A stretch of DNA of 64,000 nucleotides from Xestospongia bergquistia (taxonomy: Eukaryota; Porifera; Demospongiae; Haplosclerida; Petrosiidae), in NCBI GenBank assembly GCA_963965975.1, contig OZ014419.1:6156150-6220149 (forward strand). Direction: 5' to 3'. The notes under the pieces are model-generated. The model did not search any database. It worked only from the letters and a program-made list of their open reading frames with translations, and was not told the origin of the DNA. Of this stretch, positions 37,889 through 50,539 are shown one piece after another. Position numbers and translations under genes: made by a program. Within the stretch, counting starts at the first letter, position 1. Every line of letters starts with the position of its first letter.

Positions 37889-39694
37889 ATGTCCAGCTCT
37901 CACCAGCTTTTTATTGGTCGTTTACCTCTTGGTTGTCGTTCTAAAGACTTGGAAGATATTTTCTATCGATATGGCAAGATGAATCGCTGTGATGTGAAAC
38001 AAGGTAATTCACTTTTGTGTGTCACGTGCTCTTATGTTCTTTTCAAATTATCCTATTGTTTCACCAAAGGAATGAAAATGGGTAAGTCTGTTAGAGCTCC
38101 TCAATTAGATATTATTATTCCATTGCAGCTTATGGCTTTATTGAGTATGAAGACAAACGAGATGCTGAGGTATATCATTTTATTTGTCCATTCACCACTG
38201 TTATGTGTCCATTTGTTCATTGATACTTAAAGGGAAGCTACCACTAAGTACTGGCTTTGCACTCTAAGCCACACCCACTACTTACCCATCTTACCATATC
38301 CTTATTCTGTGATACAAGCAGTTCATCTAACTTGTAAATGTTTTGTCATGTAAAACTGGTTTGACCAGTTTAACCAGTTTGACCAGACATGAGTGCTACC
38401 TCTTCCACTACTATCTCCAGATGTTGCCACTCGACCATCATGCTCCCATTAGCCTAAACCACACCCACTTTTATTGCCCTACACATGATAAGTGATACTC
38501 ACTAACCAACAGTATGTAGACACTATTAACTATTGATTATACTGTAATCAGTTAGTATTGTTAACGTGGTACTTGTAATAATATTGTTAGTAGGCTATTC
38601 AAATGCACAAGTTAATGTTTATATGGAATTTATAACATCTATAAAGTTTATGCTAAGATTTGTATGCCACAGGTCTATTGTTACAAATCTAGTTGATTGC
38701 TATAGTTTAATAAAGTGTTTAGACATTTAATATTAACATATATTTATCTTCAAAGGATGCATTGCAGAATGAACATGGTACAGAGATATTAGGATCACGT
38801 ATTATTGTAGAATGGTCTCATGGCAATAAAGACAAGGTGAGAAGATGAACAATGATATGGTGTGATTGTCATTATATATCTGCTTGTCTCCTAAAATGGA
38901 TATACTCGTCTTTTAAATAGTTCTCTCTTTATCCCTGTAGCCTAAAAGAGATCGAGATGGTGGACGAGATTATGGTGAGTCATTTGGCATTTTACTTGTG
39001 TCATGTGACTATGTCCCTAGGTTATGGTCGAGGTGGAAGAAATAGAAATAACAGGGATTACCGAGATCATCATGATGATAAGTAAAGTGAAAGTAATTTA
39101 GTTTCATTTAAGTATTTTATTTATATCTAGAGGCAGAAGTCCAGAACGACGTAGTCCTAGGTACAGGTAAGTAGATTGACTCTTTGATAATAATTATTAA
39201 TTTTAATAATTCTTATAGAGATAAAAGTCCCCGCTATGATGAGCGACGTAGTCCAGGTTATAGGTAAGTAGATATCATTACTGAATTTTAATTGTTTATA
39301 AACTAGAGACAGGAGCCCATACTATGATGAGCGACGTAGTCCAGGTTATAGGAAGTGAGTATATTTATGGTTTTGATAACAGTTAATACTACTATAGAGA
39401 CAGGAGCCCATACTATGATGAGCGACGTAGTCCAGGTTACAGGTATGTGAATATACTAGTATAGTTGGATACATAGTCTTTAAGAATGGATTATAAGGTA
39501 ATGAAGATTCCTAGATTTGGGTGGACACTCTCTTAGTGACAGTATAGTTAATGGCTTTGATATGTTTATAAATATGATTGTCATTCACAAGTTTGTGTAA
39601 AGTTTTCTGACTACTATTGTATAGTGCAATGTTTATTTGTTTGTGTTTTTATAGAGATGATGGCCGGGGAAGACATCGTGGTCATGAATATTGA
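37889..39694 (+). CDS. SR-family splicing factor, single RRM, with duplicated SR exons
   Basis: Ten exons join to about 181 aa: 37889-38003, 38129-38169, 38756-38836, 38941-38974, 39021-39081, 39131-39166, 39219-39263, 39307-39354, 39398-39442, 39655-39694. The RRM (residues 6-75) has RNP2 LFIGRLPLG and RNP1-like AYGFIEYEDKRDAE, closest in pattern to the first RRM of SRSF4/5/6. The second RRM of those proteins is absent. A glycine/arginine linker (RDGGRDYGYGRGGRNRNN) leads to repeats of RSPYYDERRSPGYR, ending GRGRHRGHEY. SR proteins bind exonic enhancers and recruit spliceosome parts in the nucleus. Three consecutive 45-48-nt exons encode nearly the same 15 residues, giving in-frame exon duplication. 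Confidence 0.9.
38170..38755 (+). other. SR-gene intron 2
   Basis: 586-bp intron; contains a small repeat of CCAGTTTGACCAG near 38357-38390. No coding content seen. Confidence 0.6.
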
Positions 39695-39917
39695 ATTGAG
39701 TTATCTCTGTCTATGACATATTGGTTTTCTTTACTCTTGTACCTTCTTTAAACATTACACATAACAAAAAATACAAATAATCTTAAACTGTAAAAATTGT
39801 CATGTATGTAGATACTAAAATACATTGACATGAACACTTTATACAAAACTTAAAAAATTAACGTGACTTTTGTAGTACCATACAAAATTCACTCAAATAA
39901 GGTAGTTTGTCTCTCTT

Positions 39918-42900
39918 TTATATCCAAGAAGCAAATTGAAATTGTGTAAATCCAATATCAAGTGTCAATATTAGACCGATTATGAACACAAACCCAAACA
40001 CTAACGAGGGATACATTGGGATGAATGCCAATTTAGTCTAATGGAGAGAACATAACTACTAATCAACTATAATATACTAAATAAACTCTGAAAGTTTGTG
40101 CTATAACATTGACACACACACACTAACCAGGAAAATAAACACGCAATGTTTATAATAACTAGCTATGTATTCAAGCAAATCAAAAGTACACAAAAATACT
40201 TAAAATTATTGGCAGGCTGTCCTATTATATTGTATTTATTATTTATATCAAGGGAAGCCCAGTACTATTGCTTTCCAATGAGTCCAGCTGTACCTTGTAA
40301 TTGGTTGCATTAGTATACAGAACAAAGGAGTCGAGAACAAGTTGGGGCGTGTCTGAGTAGACAAAAGGACGAGCTCCAATCTCCAGGCCAAGTTTCCTTA
40401 ACCCATTGCATTCAGCTGTTAATCTTGTTGACTAAAGTATTATATAATTTGTAGTTATAACAACTAGTTAGATAGCACTGACTTGTATGAGCAAAAACAA
40501 TGTTGCTGATAGCCATTGTATTATATTAAGTATTCCAACAACAATACCAAAATGTTCATTAGCTGTCACATTCATTAGATCTCGATAAGCTAAATAGAAT
40601 TAAGATATAAAATAATAAAGCTACTTTGACTCACAGAAGACAACACCCTGAATGAAGATGAAGAGTATGAGACTAGTCACATTGGCCAGTTTACCATTGA
40701 GAACTCTTAAATATTCGTTGACATGAAAAATCTCCTATAATGAGGAAAGAAGTAAAATAAATAAAAAAGATGACAGATCATACCTTTACTGCATAGCCTA
40801 GCAAGAATGCTTTAGTACGAACTTTTTCTTTAAGATTTCTGATAAAAAAATGTAGAAGCTGACATTGAGTGACATAGTTGATAACTACAGCAATATATAA
40901 TAAATCAAAGAACAAGAAACCAAAGAAAGATAGAGCAACTAGACAGTCATGAAGACTCCTGTAACTTTTATTTGATATGTTAAAACTATAAAAGAGAGAA
41001 AAGAATGTAATAATATTATAATTTACAAGCAGCTTTTTATAAAGTATATATTTTTTGCATTTTTAAAAAAGGTAAAAAAATTTTATAGTTGTGTTACAAT
41101 TGCTACAGCATTTTACTGAAAAAAATAAATTCATATATTTGAGATACTAATGAATAATTTATGAGGTTTTTTGGCAAAATAACAATATTATTTGTACATG
41201 TGAGATCACATGACTTTGTTAACACAACACCAATAGAAAGATAGTTAGAGTGAGAACATGAAATAGTCTGTTTTTACACAAATAGATACATAATTTTAAT
41301 ACATAATATTACATCTATTGTATTTAATATATTCATCAGCTGCTTGCTACTTCAGTACTTACACACGAGATGAAGGGTTGTCATAATCTCTCAAGAACCA
41401 TCCAATGTAAGTATTACTTTTCTCAAGTTTTAATGCAAATATTCGGAAGACACTTGTCATGGTTGAAAAACCTACCCACACCACACCCATTGTTAAAAAT
41501 GTTCTATAATATAATGAAATCATTGAGTTAGTTTGCTAATGAAATAAATTAACTTACAACAGAACTAGAACTAAATGTTTCTGTGAGTTTCGTACAAGTT
41601 TTGTATTATAGCTGAGAAAGACCTAAAAGAATTTACAATGACAATAATATCTCTCTATCACTAACAGTACTGAAGATACAAGGACTAACTGTTTGCATGA
41701 GTCTTGATAGATGTTCCTTTTCACTAAAACGGAATATATAAAAAGCCCAAAGATAAGCGACAAGTATTAAGAAATCGCCCAAAACAGTACCAGATATTAC
41801 ATTGTCTCGACATGACAATACGTAATATGATTCATTATCAAAAGAACGTGGAGGCGTGGCCTGTGCATATGGAAATAAATGGAGGCAATGGGTTAAAAAT
41901 TTATCATACTTTAGTTCTTGAAAAACAAGAGACAATCTGACTTATTGAAGTAAACACCAACATTAAGAAGATAAATGTAGGATAGATGACATTACAAACT
42001 CTTTTATACCAAGGAGTATCATCAACATGTTGAGACCGGAAACTACGCCAACCAATCTGGAGTAAATGGATAAATAAATAACTTGATGGATAAATGAATA
42101 GATGGATGGGTTAATGAATGTACGGATAGATTAAAGGATAAATGGACAGATAACATACCACTTTCAAAAAGGCATTATACGGTTTCAATACATACTTAGT
42201 ACACATTGTTAATGCTTTTGCTGTAGACATATCATTACTATTCCCAAGAGCCTGCAATGTAAACATGAAACAATAGTATACGACTCTAATACAATACAAA
42301 CAAACATACAACTAATAACAACTACTATCTAAAAGAAATCTGATTGGTCTATGAGTTACTGCACTTCAAAGGAGAATACTATAAGTTGAGTGTGTTTGTA
42401 AAATGTCAGCATTTATTTGGCAAATCATTTTGGCTACTGAGATATAGCATATGCCAGAAAATCTACGCGTATTTATTACCATAAGTGTTATGTAAATCAT
42501 TTAGTAATTATAATATCAAACTCATTTCACTGATAATGTATTGGTAGTTGGTACATATAAATTAAGGACAGGGGCTAACCACTCATCCATTCCCTGAATC
42601 AGCCCTTGGAGTCACACCCACCTCAACAGAGACAAATCCATCTTCATCCTCTTCTATCATAGACATTGAGAAACGCCCATCGATGATATTCTCAGACTGA
42701 TTGTCTGCAGTCCCTAAAATCATATTGAAACCTTCTCGTTCATATTGAGCTTGTATTTCACCTGGTAAGAGAAGATTATTATTATTATAGTTACAAAACA
42801 TTAAGCTTACTAGTGCAAGGGTTATCCCTTTCTATGGCACTGTAGTTTGTTCTATCCATGGATGATAGCCGTAAGGGAGCTACTGAATATGGTCGATTGG

Positions 42901-43203
42901 GTTGACTACGTGGGTACTTGTTTGTACCTAGATCATGTGACTATCATGCCGCACAATATAATGGTCTCTACCTGTCCATGTGGTTCTTCGTCGTCTATTT
43001 GAATTAATTTGTTGATGCTTGGAGGGAGGATCTTCTATGATTTCGTAACTGTCTAATTTTGTTACAGCCCCTGCTGACTCATCATGATGATCACTGGCAA
43101 TATCTGTCATTTCTTGGGTATCACGACGAGTGCTAGAACTAGCATGAACAGGATCTGAACCTGATCGAAGAAGAGGTTTCTTTCGTGAAGATGGCGAATT
43201 CAT
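39918..43203 (-). CDS. Seven-TM membrane protein, gustatory-receptor-like (tentative)
   Basis: Thirteen exons join in frame to about 590 aa: 42972-43203, 42811-42927, 42622-42761, 42159-42251, 41910-42056, 41690-41860, 41558-41622, 41363-41503, 40784-40985, 40635-40734, 40483-40589, 40294-40431, 39918-40037. About 200 residues of basic and acidic disordered N-terminus (MNSPSSRKKPLLRSGSDP) precede seven hydrophobic segments: VIYPTFIFLMLVF, VLGDFLILVAYLWAF, LVLVLLTFLTMGVVW, VALSFFGFLFFDLLYI, VTSLILFIFIQGVVF, FGIVVGILNIIQWLSATLF and VFGFVFIIGLILTL. A long loop between TM6 and TM7 contains ARPFVYSDTPQLVLDSF, and the last TM ends GFTQFQF. A cytosolic N-terminus, a long TM6-TM7 loop and a terminal Q-F after TM7 recall insect gustatory receptors and their GRL relatives. 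I cannot run a profile search, so the family is tentative; gene structure is firmer. Confidence 0.7.
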
Positions 43204-43204
43204 T

Positions 43205-43560
43205 GCTGTTAGAACTTAAGTGAGAGAGAGAGAAAGAGTACATATGAGTGTGTGTGCATGTGTGAAAGAGAGAACAAATTTATCATGTAATACCAGTATT
43301 TTAGGATATTGTTGATGCAAAATATTATATAAATTTATTTATATATATATTGTATACAAAGATTCGAGGTTAACAGTCCTTTCCTCTGTACCTTTGTTGT
43401 CTTTACCACGAACACAATTGAAAACAATAGTATAAAAGTTCAATACAATAGCAGTGAGATCGATTAAGTCGTCAACAAGTGGATTATAACAAAAACTTAC
43501 CGTCTCGCCTTTACTTCTCCTGCGTGGGCGTAACAAATAGCCACACCTCTAATTTCTAAA
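43205..43560 (-). other. Probable 5' UTR exon and intron of the seven-TM gene
   Basis: A donor (GTAAGT) at 43495-43500 and an acceptor CTAACAG ending at 43206 suggest a noncoding first exon at about 43501-43560 spliced just before the ATG. A GA-rich microsatellite (CT on the gene strand) lies next to the acceptor. Confidence 0.45.
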
Positions 43561-43662
43561 TAATAATGATTTATGGCTAAAATGATTCACACACGGCAAA
43601 AGAAAAAAATTTGATTATTGTAATTTTGTCATGATAATAACTGAAAAGTGGTGATAGAAAAT

Positions 43663-44874
43663 CTACTCCTTTTCTGCAGAACTGGTAGAATGTGTAGTTT
43701 TTACATCCCAATTAAAAACTAAATACAGGACCATCCAAACAATCAAGAAGATGAAACCAAACATGGTTGCAAAGCTGAAGAACTAGAGAGAGAGAGAGAG
43801 AGAGAGTTTCAATAACTCATACAAATTACACTTACAGCTGCAGCTCCTAAGGCATCAGTAACTGTTCTTAAAAAGTCATCAAATCCAGTTCCAGTACCAA
43901 TAAACTGCCTCAAATATTCAGCACCAACAGCCATACTAACAGCTCCAGCAAAGAGTCCTATGGCAACTATTGCACTCACAACAATGTCCTAATGAATGTA
44001 ACAATGACCAGACAAAGTGGAATATAGACTACACTTACCACTATGAGAACAATTTGGCGATAAACGGTCATGAACACAAAATTAAGGAACCGACATAGAA
44101 TAAACACAATTTCATAGATAAAAGAAACCACACCAATAAAAATGGTCCAACCAGCAGCAGCTTTAGCATTAGAAACCCTTGAAACATTCTTGATATTACC
44201 AGCCTCATCTTCAGCTACAGATGAAGCTATGAACATTATTAAGACGAGAACCTATATAGTAATATAAACAATGAACTAGTAAAATTCAAAGGCAAAATTG
44301 TCAAATGATATATATTAAACAAATGGGTCAAGTCATTGATTGAGTACATTTACAAATTGATATATTAATATCTACAAAACTATAATTAGCGAGACAAAAA
44401 AAGTAATATAGTACATTATAAAGTAACAATGCTGACACACACTCTCCATGAGGTGATTAAGGAAGTAATCACATGTACATTACATAAAGGAGTACCATTA
44501 GGTAACACATTTATAGTACTTGTTAAGTTAAAGTAGTACATATATAGCTGTGACTGTCAACATAATATACTGACCCAACCCCTAAACACTATACCTCAAT
44601 GCTCACATAGCAAAATTTTAATATATTGTTATTCAAGCAGTCAAAATCATATATTTACTTTGTTAACCAAACACAAATACAATTAAATATCTATATATAC
44701 ATACATATATATATATATATTATATATATTTACCAATACAATCACTCGAGCTATGATTTCAACAATACCCTGCCAAAACCTAATAAATCCTAATGATGGA
44801 TGGGGTATGAATACTGATGCAATACCAACGGCACGAGTTGCTCCGCTAGAACCACCTTTTTCTTCATCAGACAT
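43663..44874 (-). CDS. Four-TM MARVEL-like (synaptogyrin-like) protein, copy 1
   Basis: Four exons (44734-44874, 44039-44251, 43836-43988, 43663-43782) give 208 aa. Start MSDEEKGGSS is followed by HPSLGFIRFWQGI and TM1 (VIVLVLVLIMFIASS), a short loop, TM2 (GWTIFIGVVSFIYEIVF), TM3 (VVSAIVAIGLFAGAV), and TM4 (FFSFATMFGFIFLIVW); both ends are cytosolic. The 'HPSL..I' start, four TMs and FFSF before TM4 resemble synaptogyrin/MARVEL proteins of vesicle membranes. Exon lengths 2-4 are identical to those of the neighbouring paralogue at 45576-46850. Subfamily is uncertain. Confidence 0.75.
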
Positions 44875-45575
44875 TCTGAATTTATAGTCTTTTCGAGTTC
44901 CAAATCTAATCCAGTTAGAAGATAAACCTAATTAATCTAAAAATTTAATAATCTAAACACGCGTGACGTCATACACGCCTCCGTTTGACACGCCTCATAT
45001 TAATTAATTTTAAATATTGCGACCGTTACTGACTATATCGATAATTTCTCTCAATGTATTATTGGAAAAATATGCGTATTTTTTATTAATGAAATAGTTT
45101 AGTAACAGTGTCTTATCACTAATCGTCAAATCTTAAATCATAAATACCCAACTGCTTTGTCTAGTTTTAGAAGAAATTTGACAAGTCTCTATTTCAACTT
45201 TCAAGATCGTCTGCTATTGAAATATTATTAAAACAATCCTGAACAAAAGTCAAAAATTATACATAAAATAATGTTAAGATCCAATTGCAAATTTTGGCCC
45301 TTAACATAAAATGCTATCCATTATAAAGACATCAAATTATATAGTATATACATAGTGGACTTCCAGATAGCAAGTCCATTTGTAAAACTTGCATTATTTT
45401 CATTGAGTCATTGTTTTGTTTTAGCAAAGATGAGCAAAAGGAATTTTGGTAGTGGGGTACCATATTGTTACTAATTAAAACTAAAAAAATAATTAGCAAG
45501 GCTGAAAATAATAACTACAATAATCATTCTTAATAATACAATAACAAGTAGCAGTAGTATAGTTTATTCCTTTTA
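44875..45575. other. Spacer between MARVEL-like paralogues
   Basis: About 700 bp, AT-rich, between tandem same-strand copies. It should hold the promoter of copy 1 and the 3' UTR of copy 2. No other feature seen. Confidence 0.6.
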
Positions 45576-45696
45576 CTATGGTGATGAATCTGAAGGAGAA
45601 GAACTAGCTCCTTTTAAATCCCATTTAAAGACAAGGTATAGAATTACCCAAACAATTAGGAAAATAAAACCAAACATAGATGCAAAGCTAAAGAAC

Positions 45697-45744
<48 letters not shown>

Positions 45745-46850
45745 AATAGCTCATACAAAATACACTTACAGCTGCAGCTCCTAACGCATTAGTAACTGTT
45801 GTTAAAAAGTCATCAAATCCAGTTCCAGTACCAATAAACTGCCGCAGATATTCAGCACCAACAGCAAGACTAACAGCCCCAGCAAAGAGTCCTAAAGCAA
45901 CTACTGCATTGAAAATAATGTCCTAGTAGGAACATGGAGACAAAATGACCTGATGATATGCAACTATTCATTACACTTACCACAATGAGATAAATTACTC
46001 GGTAAGTAATACTGAATCCAAAGTTCAGGAACCGACATGCAATAAAAAAAACCTCATAAATAAAAGCAATGACACCAAGGAAAATGGTCCAGCCAGCAGC
46101 AGCTTTAGCATTAGAAACCTTTGGAACATCAGTGATATTAGCAGCCTCATCTTCAGCCACAGATGAAGCTATGAACATTACCACTAGGAGAATCTACATA
46201 GTGACAACAGATAAGTAATAGTTGAATAGCTATATCCATATTGCTTTTGAGAAATACATATTGAATGGTGCTTAATAATTACTTAATTTAAATGTTTTAA
46301 TGCAGACATTTAGATGGTTTATGCAAACTAGTAGTTTTCAACTTATTAACATGATAAGAGAATAGACTGATATATTCAAACATCACATAATGTTACATTA
46401 GACTGAATCAACCATAGATATATTATGTAGGAAACGTATAATGTGTGTTTGAGAACTGGAGCCCCACCTCGCTTAGACTAACATTAAACAACAAATTTTT
46501 GATCTAATCAGATGACAATGTCAGATTACTTCAAGTTAGTGTTGGTAATTACGAGAGCCCTCGCGTAACCAGCCCCACCCTCCCTAAAGGTCTCGAGGAG
46601 CTGGCTACACGAATTATAGCATAAATATCTATAACCAGATTAAATACAAATACTTTAATCTTGTATCTATTCTATCATAAACACAAGCGTTATTATTATA
46701 ACTTACCAATACAATCCCTCGAACTATCATTTCAGCGATACCTTGCCTAAACTTAACAATTTCCAGTGACGGATGAGGTGTTATTATTACTACAATAGTA
46801 CTAGAAACTTTACCTCCGCCGCTGGATTCACCACCTCCTTCGTCAGACAT
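45576..46850 (-). CDS. Four-TM MARVEL-like (synaptogyrin-like) protein, copy 2
   Basis: Four exons (46707-46850, 45981-46193, 45770-45922, 45576-45695) give 209 aa. It is a paralogue of the gene at 43663: both share AVGAEYLRQFIGTGTGFDDF, the same TM layout, and exons 2-4 of 213, 153 and 120 nt. The N-terminus (MSDEGGGESSGGG) and the C-tail (KGASSSPSDSSP) differ most. An in-frame ATG lies upstream at 46931, but paralogy to MSDEEKGG supports the start at 46850. Likely a vesicle or plasma-membrane tetraspanning protein. Intron 1 is 513 bp, AT-rich, and includes a degenerate foldback near 46552-46614. Confidence 0.75.
46552..46614. repeat. Degenerate copy of the GC-rich foldback
   Basis: CCTCGCGTAACCAGCCCCACCC and GAGGAGCTGGCTACACG form imperfect arms that match the 29137 element with several changes. 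Confidence 0.7.
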
Positions 46851-47047
46851 TCTGAACTTTAAGCTGATTTCAAGCAAACTAGTTAGAAGGGCGTATTCTC
46901 TATTGTACGCGCTTACGCTAGCATTATTCATTGATCGAGATTACGTGCTCATAATTATTAAATGCCACACCCACATCACAACAAATACCATGCTGAGTTA
47001 ATCTCTTTTTGATTTGTGTAGTAACTTTGCAAAGAGAAAAGACTTTA
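46851..47047. promoter_or_regulatory. Divergent promoter gap (MARVEL-like copy 2 / myotubularin)
   Basis: 197 bp separate opposite-strand start codons. No clear core motif was seen. Confidence 0.45.
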
Positions 47048-49111
47048 ATGAGTATGGATATCACCATTCTTCCTTTAAAACTAAGAGTTGAAGGTCAGCG
47101 AATTAGCTGTGGTTATATATAGATATAAAATCACTTTATTTAATAGTTTTCATTATTAATTTCCATGTTTTTATTTACTCTATTCCTCAGTGCTACGAGC
47201 TAGGAACCTTGTGGCAGCTGATACTAATGGACGTTCAGACCCCTACTGCATAGTAACTGTAGGCCAGACTAGTACTCGTACAAGTGTACTGCCTTCTACA
47301 CTCAATCCTGAATGGATGCAATCCATGGTCTTCTTTAGTAAAGATCTAGAGCCATTTGCATTAGTACAAGGTATGACTTATTGACTAGTCCTATTCTCAG
47401 ATCTACTTTCTTTCTGGGGATGAGATAGTCTCAGTACCAGACATTTTGCTAAGGAGAGGATAAGCAAAACATCAGTTACTGAGACTAGGAATGAGACTAC
47501 TAAATGCAAAATGAAATCATTTTAGTTTTGTAGTCTTTTTCCTTTCTTTAATACTCGTACTCTTCTCTCTTCTAGAGACTTGTAATGACTCTAAATTTCG
47601 TATTCTTCTATTTGGTTATATTGTGGTTGAAATATGGGATTATGATGTTGGTAACCCTGATGATTTCTTGGGTAAAGTGATTCTACCACTATCTTCCTTC
47701 CCTCTCTGTCCATCTCATGTAAGATAGCATATGTAATTAATATGTAATGAGTTATTGTTATTGTGTTTTGATATCAACATATATGTAATGTTATGACATT
47801 AAATTGATTACATTTATAGTAATAGTTCTTATTCTGAATACTTAGCTAAGCAAAACTTCCCATGATAAAGATAACATGTTTGACCTGGGTTAATATACTT
47901 TGTTGAAGCAATTGCTTTTATAAACATACCACTATCAGATGTACCAGTATCCAGTATTCTATGAATCAATGTAAACCTCATAGTATCTTACAGGTTATGT
48001 TACCTCTAGTCCCAGTATTTGTATCATTATAGTAAGTTATATAATGACAAACCCTAGTATATGGAACTCTATAATGACATCTTAATAGTTTTGTATAATT
48101 TATAGATGGCAGAGACATCAGAGGAGGTGTGGTATTCATTGTCTCGTCAAAGTTCTAAAGGGGAAGTGAAAGGTGAACTTCAACTGAAGATACAGTTGGA
48201 AGCTATTGAGGATAATATAGTTAGTTCACATGTAATAGACAAATTGACAAAGTTTGCTCTTGTTATTCCAGACACTAGCAAATAATGATGTAAATAAAGA
48301 TCTTGTAACTGTGACAAAATGCTTAGGCTTTCAAGTCCCTGTTCAGCTAGGCAATTCACAGATAATAGACTATCCAGGTATGAAATAGAAGGACAGACAA
48401 GCTGATGAACACACAGACAGTAGAAATGATAGGATAGGTAGTCACAGACAATGAGCCAGATGTCTTTATTATAGGTAGTACTGAAGTTGTAGAGATAGCC
48501 TTCTCTAAAGTATATATTGAACTCAGTATTTATCGTTCAGAAGCATTGGTTCTTCTCACAAACTACAGGTAACAACTCTAATTGCCCCACCTCTCACATG
48601 ACAATCACATGACAGGTTAATTATACTATCTGTGGGTGACTTGAAAGGCACAAGGATACATTCCTTAGCAACATCACCACTAGCATCTGCTAACATAAGT
48701 ACGGTAAGTATTGGTATATTCAATACATTGAGTGCAGTAAGTAACTCTTGCTGTTGTAGGACCTCAGTATGTGGATTGCATTAAATAACATTGAACATGT
48801 TGAACATGGCACTGGGAATACAGTAAGTGCTTCTCAATGATTTATACATCTGGTCTGTTTTCTGTATATAGTGATCAATGGTTTTCTATTCTTCTATCCA
48901 GGTGGTTCGTCGACAGGTGTCTGGAGCAGCTGAGAATGTTGAGAGCTATTCTATAACTATTTATTGTCATGATTGTCGTGAAGTTCGACTGGTTTTTGTC
49001 ATTGATTCAGATCAGAGTGGTATCACTGTGTTGAGACCTGAAGAGGATAAGCCTATTTTGCCAAAGAAATTGCTTAAAGTTGGTCACTAATATTATGCAA
49101 ATAAGAGGAGG

Positions 49112-49160
<49 letters not shown>

Positions 49161-50508
49161 GCGAGTTTCTGAACAGGCCTCATATATTGAGAGACAAGTT
49201 AAATTGAAGAAGAATTTGATGAAATTAAAGCGTGTTTTACCATATAAGGCAAAAGTCAAGAAAGTAATCCATTTACACGCCAAAATTATCTAATTATATT
49301 GTATCAAGGACAAAGCCACTTCACTTAACAGTCGTCGTCGTAGTGATGCATTTTGTGTTGATAAGGATCCTGCTAGTGATAGTGGTAATCTAATGGATGA
49401 GTTTGAATACATTGGACCTGATACCATAGTGGTATGATATCATGCTATCATATTATATTGTTAATATCTTTGTCTCTAGTCTTCCTCTAAACTTAGTATG
49501 CATATATCTAATAGTGATGATGATTTGACTAGCTTAGCAGATGATGAAGAACTTCTTATACCACTTAGTCAAGGTATGAATCAATGATAGGTATCCTAGG
49601 TCACTGTGGTAGGTACTGATGTTCACTAGTCTAGAGTTTACTAATGGTAGCTATTCTAGGTCACTGTGGTAGGTACTGATGTTCACTAGTCTAAAGTTTA
49701 CTAATGGTAGCTATCCTAAGTCACTGTTGTAAGTACTAATGTTCACTAGTCTAGACCTTATTAATGATAGCTATTCTAGGTCGCTGTTATACTTTCACAA
49801 GTCTAGAATTATCTCATATTATTTATAGTTGATTGTCTAGCAGTAGTTTATGATGAGGAAGAAGATGATACAGAGATACCATTGGACCAATTCAAGAGAC
49901 CAGATATATCAGTATGTTAGACCTGCTAGTACACACAGATAATGTGTAATGACTTCCTCTACAGGTTCTTGAAGCTGCTTACCAAGGCCTTACTTTACCA
50001 ACACCAACAAAAGCTCTTGTATCTAGTTTATTGTCAAGACTTGATAATTTGGTTAATAATATAGTTTACCATCCTCCTGCTTATAATATTGCAGGGTGAG
50101 AAAGAGAGAGAGAGAGAGAGAGAGAGGTGACAGAGATAGAGTTGTTGTGTTCTTCTCTCTCAAGGTCTGACTTACAACCAATCAATGACTGGAATGTGGA
50201 GAAGTTAGTTCACAAAGATATGTGTAGATTGATGGTAAATCAGAAGATATTAATTTAGTTCTGTAATAAACTGTTCTCTAGAATGAGAAATGGAGAGAAT
50301 GTAAACTAAATGCTGACAACTACACTATCTGTCCTTCATATCCTCCTTACCTCTATGTACCAACTGATGCAAGTGTAAGTAGCTAGTTATATGTGTCTTT
50401 GTCTCATCTCTTGCCCTCTTCTCTCTTGTAGGATGAGCTAATAACAGAAGTAGCCAAATTTAGAAGCAAAGTATGCAGACAACAAAGATTTTACTGTCAT
50501 GCTGCCTT

Positions 50509-50539
<31 letters not shown>

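Noticed and set aside
40258-40293. Seven-TM gene ending just after LDSFVLYTNATNYK
   Set aside because: A GTACAG donor at the AAG codon and a downstream exon (39918-40037) supply the expected last TM segment.
46851-46931. Longer N-terminus for MARVEL-like copy 2
   Set aside because: The tandem paralogue begins at the equivalent MSDE; the extension has no counterpart there.
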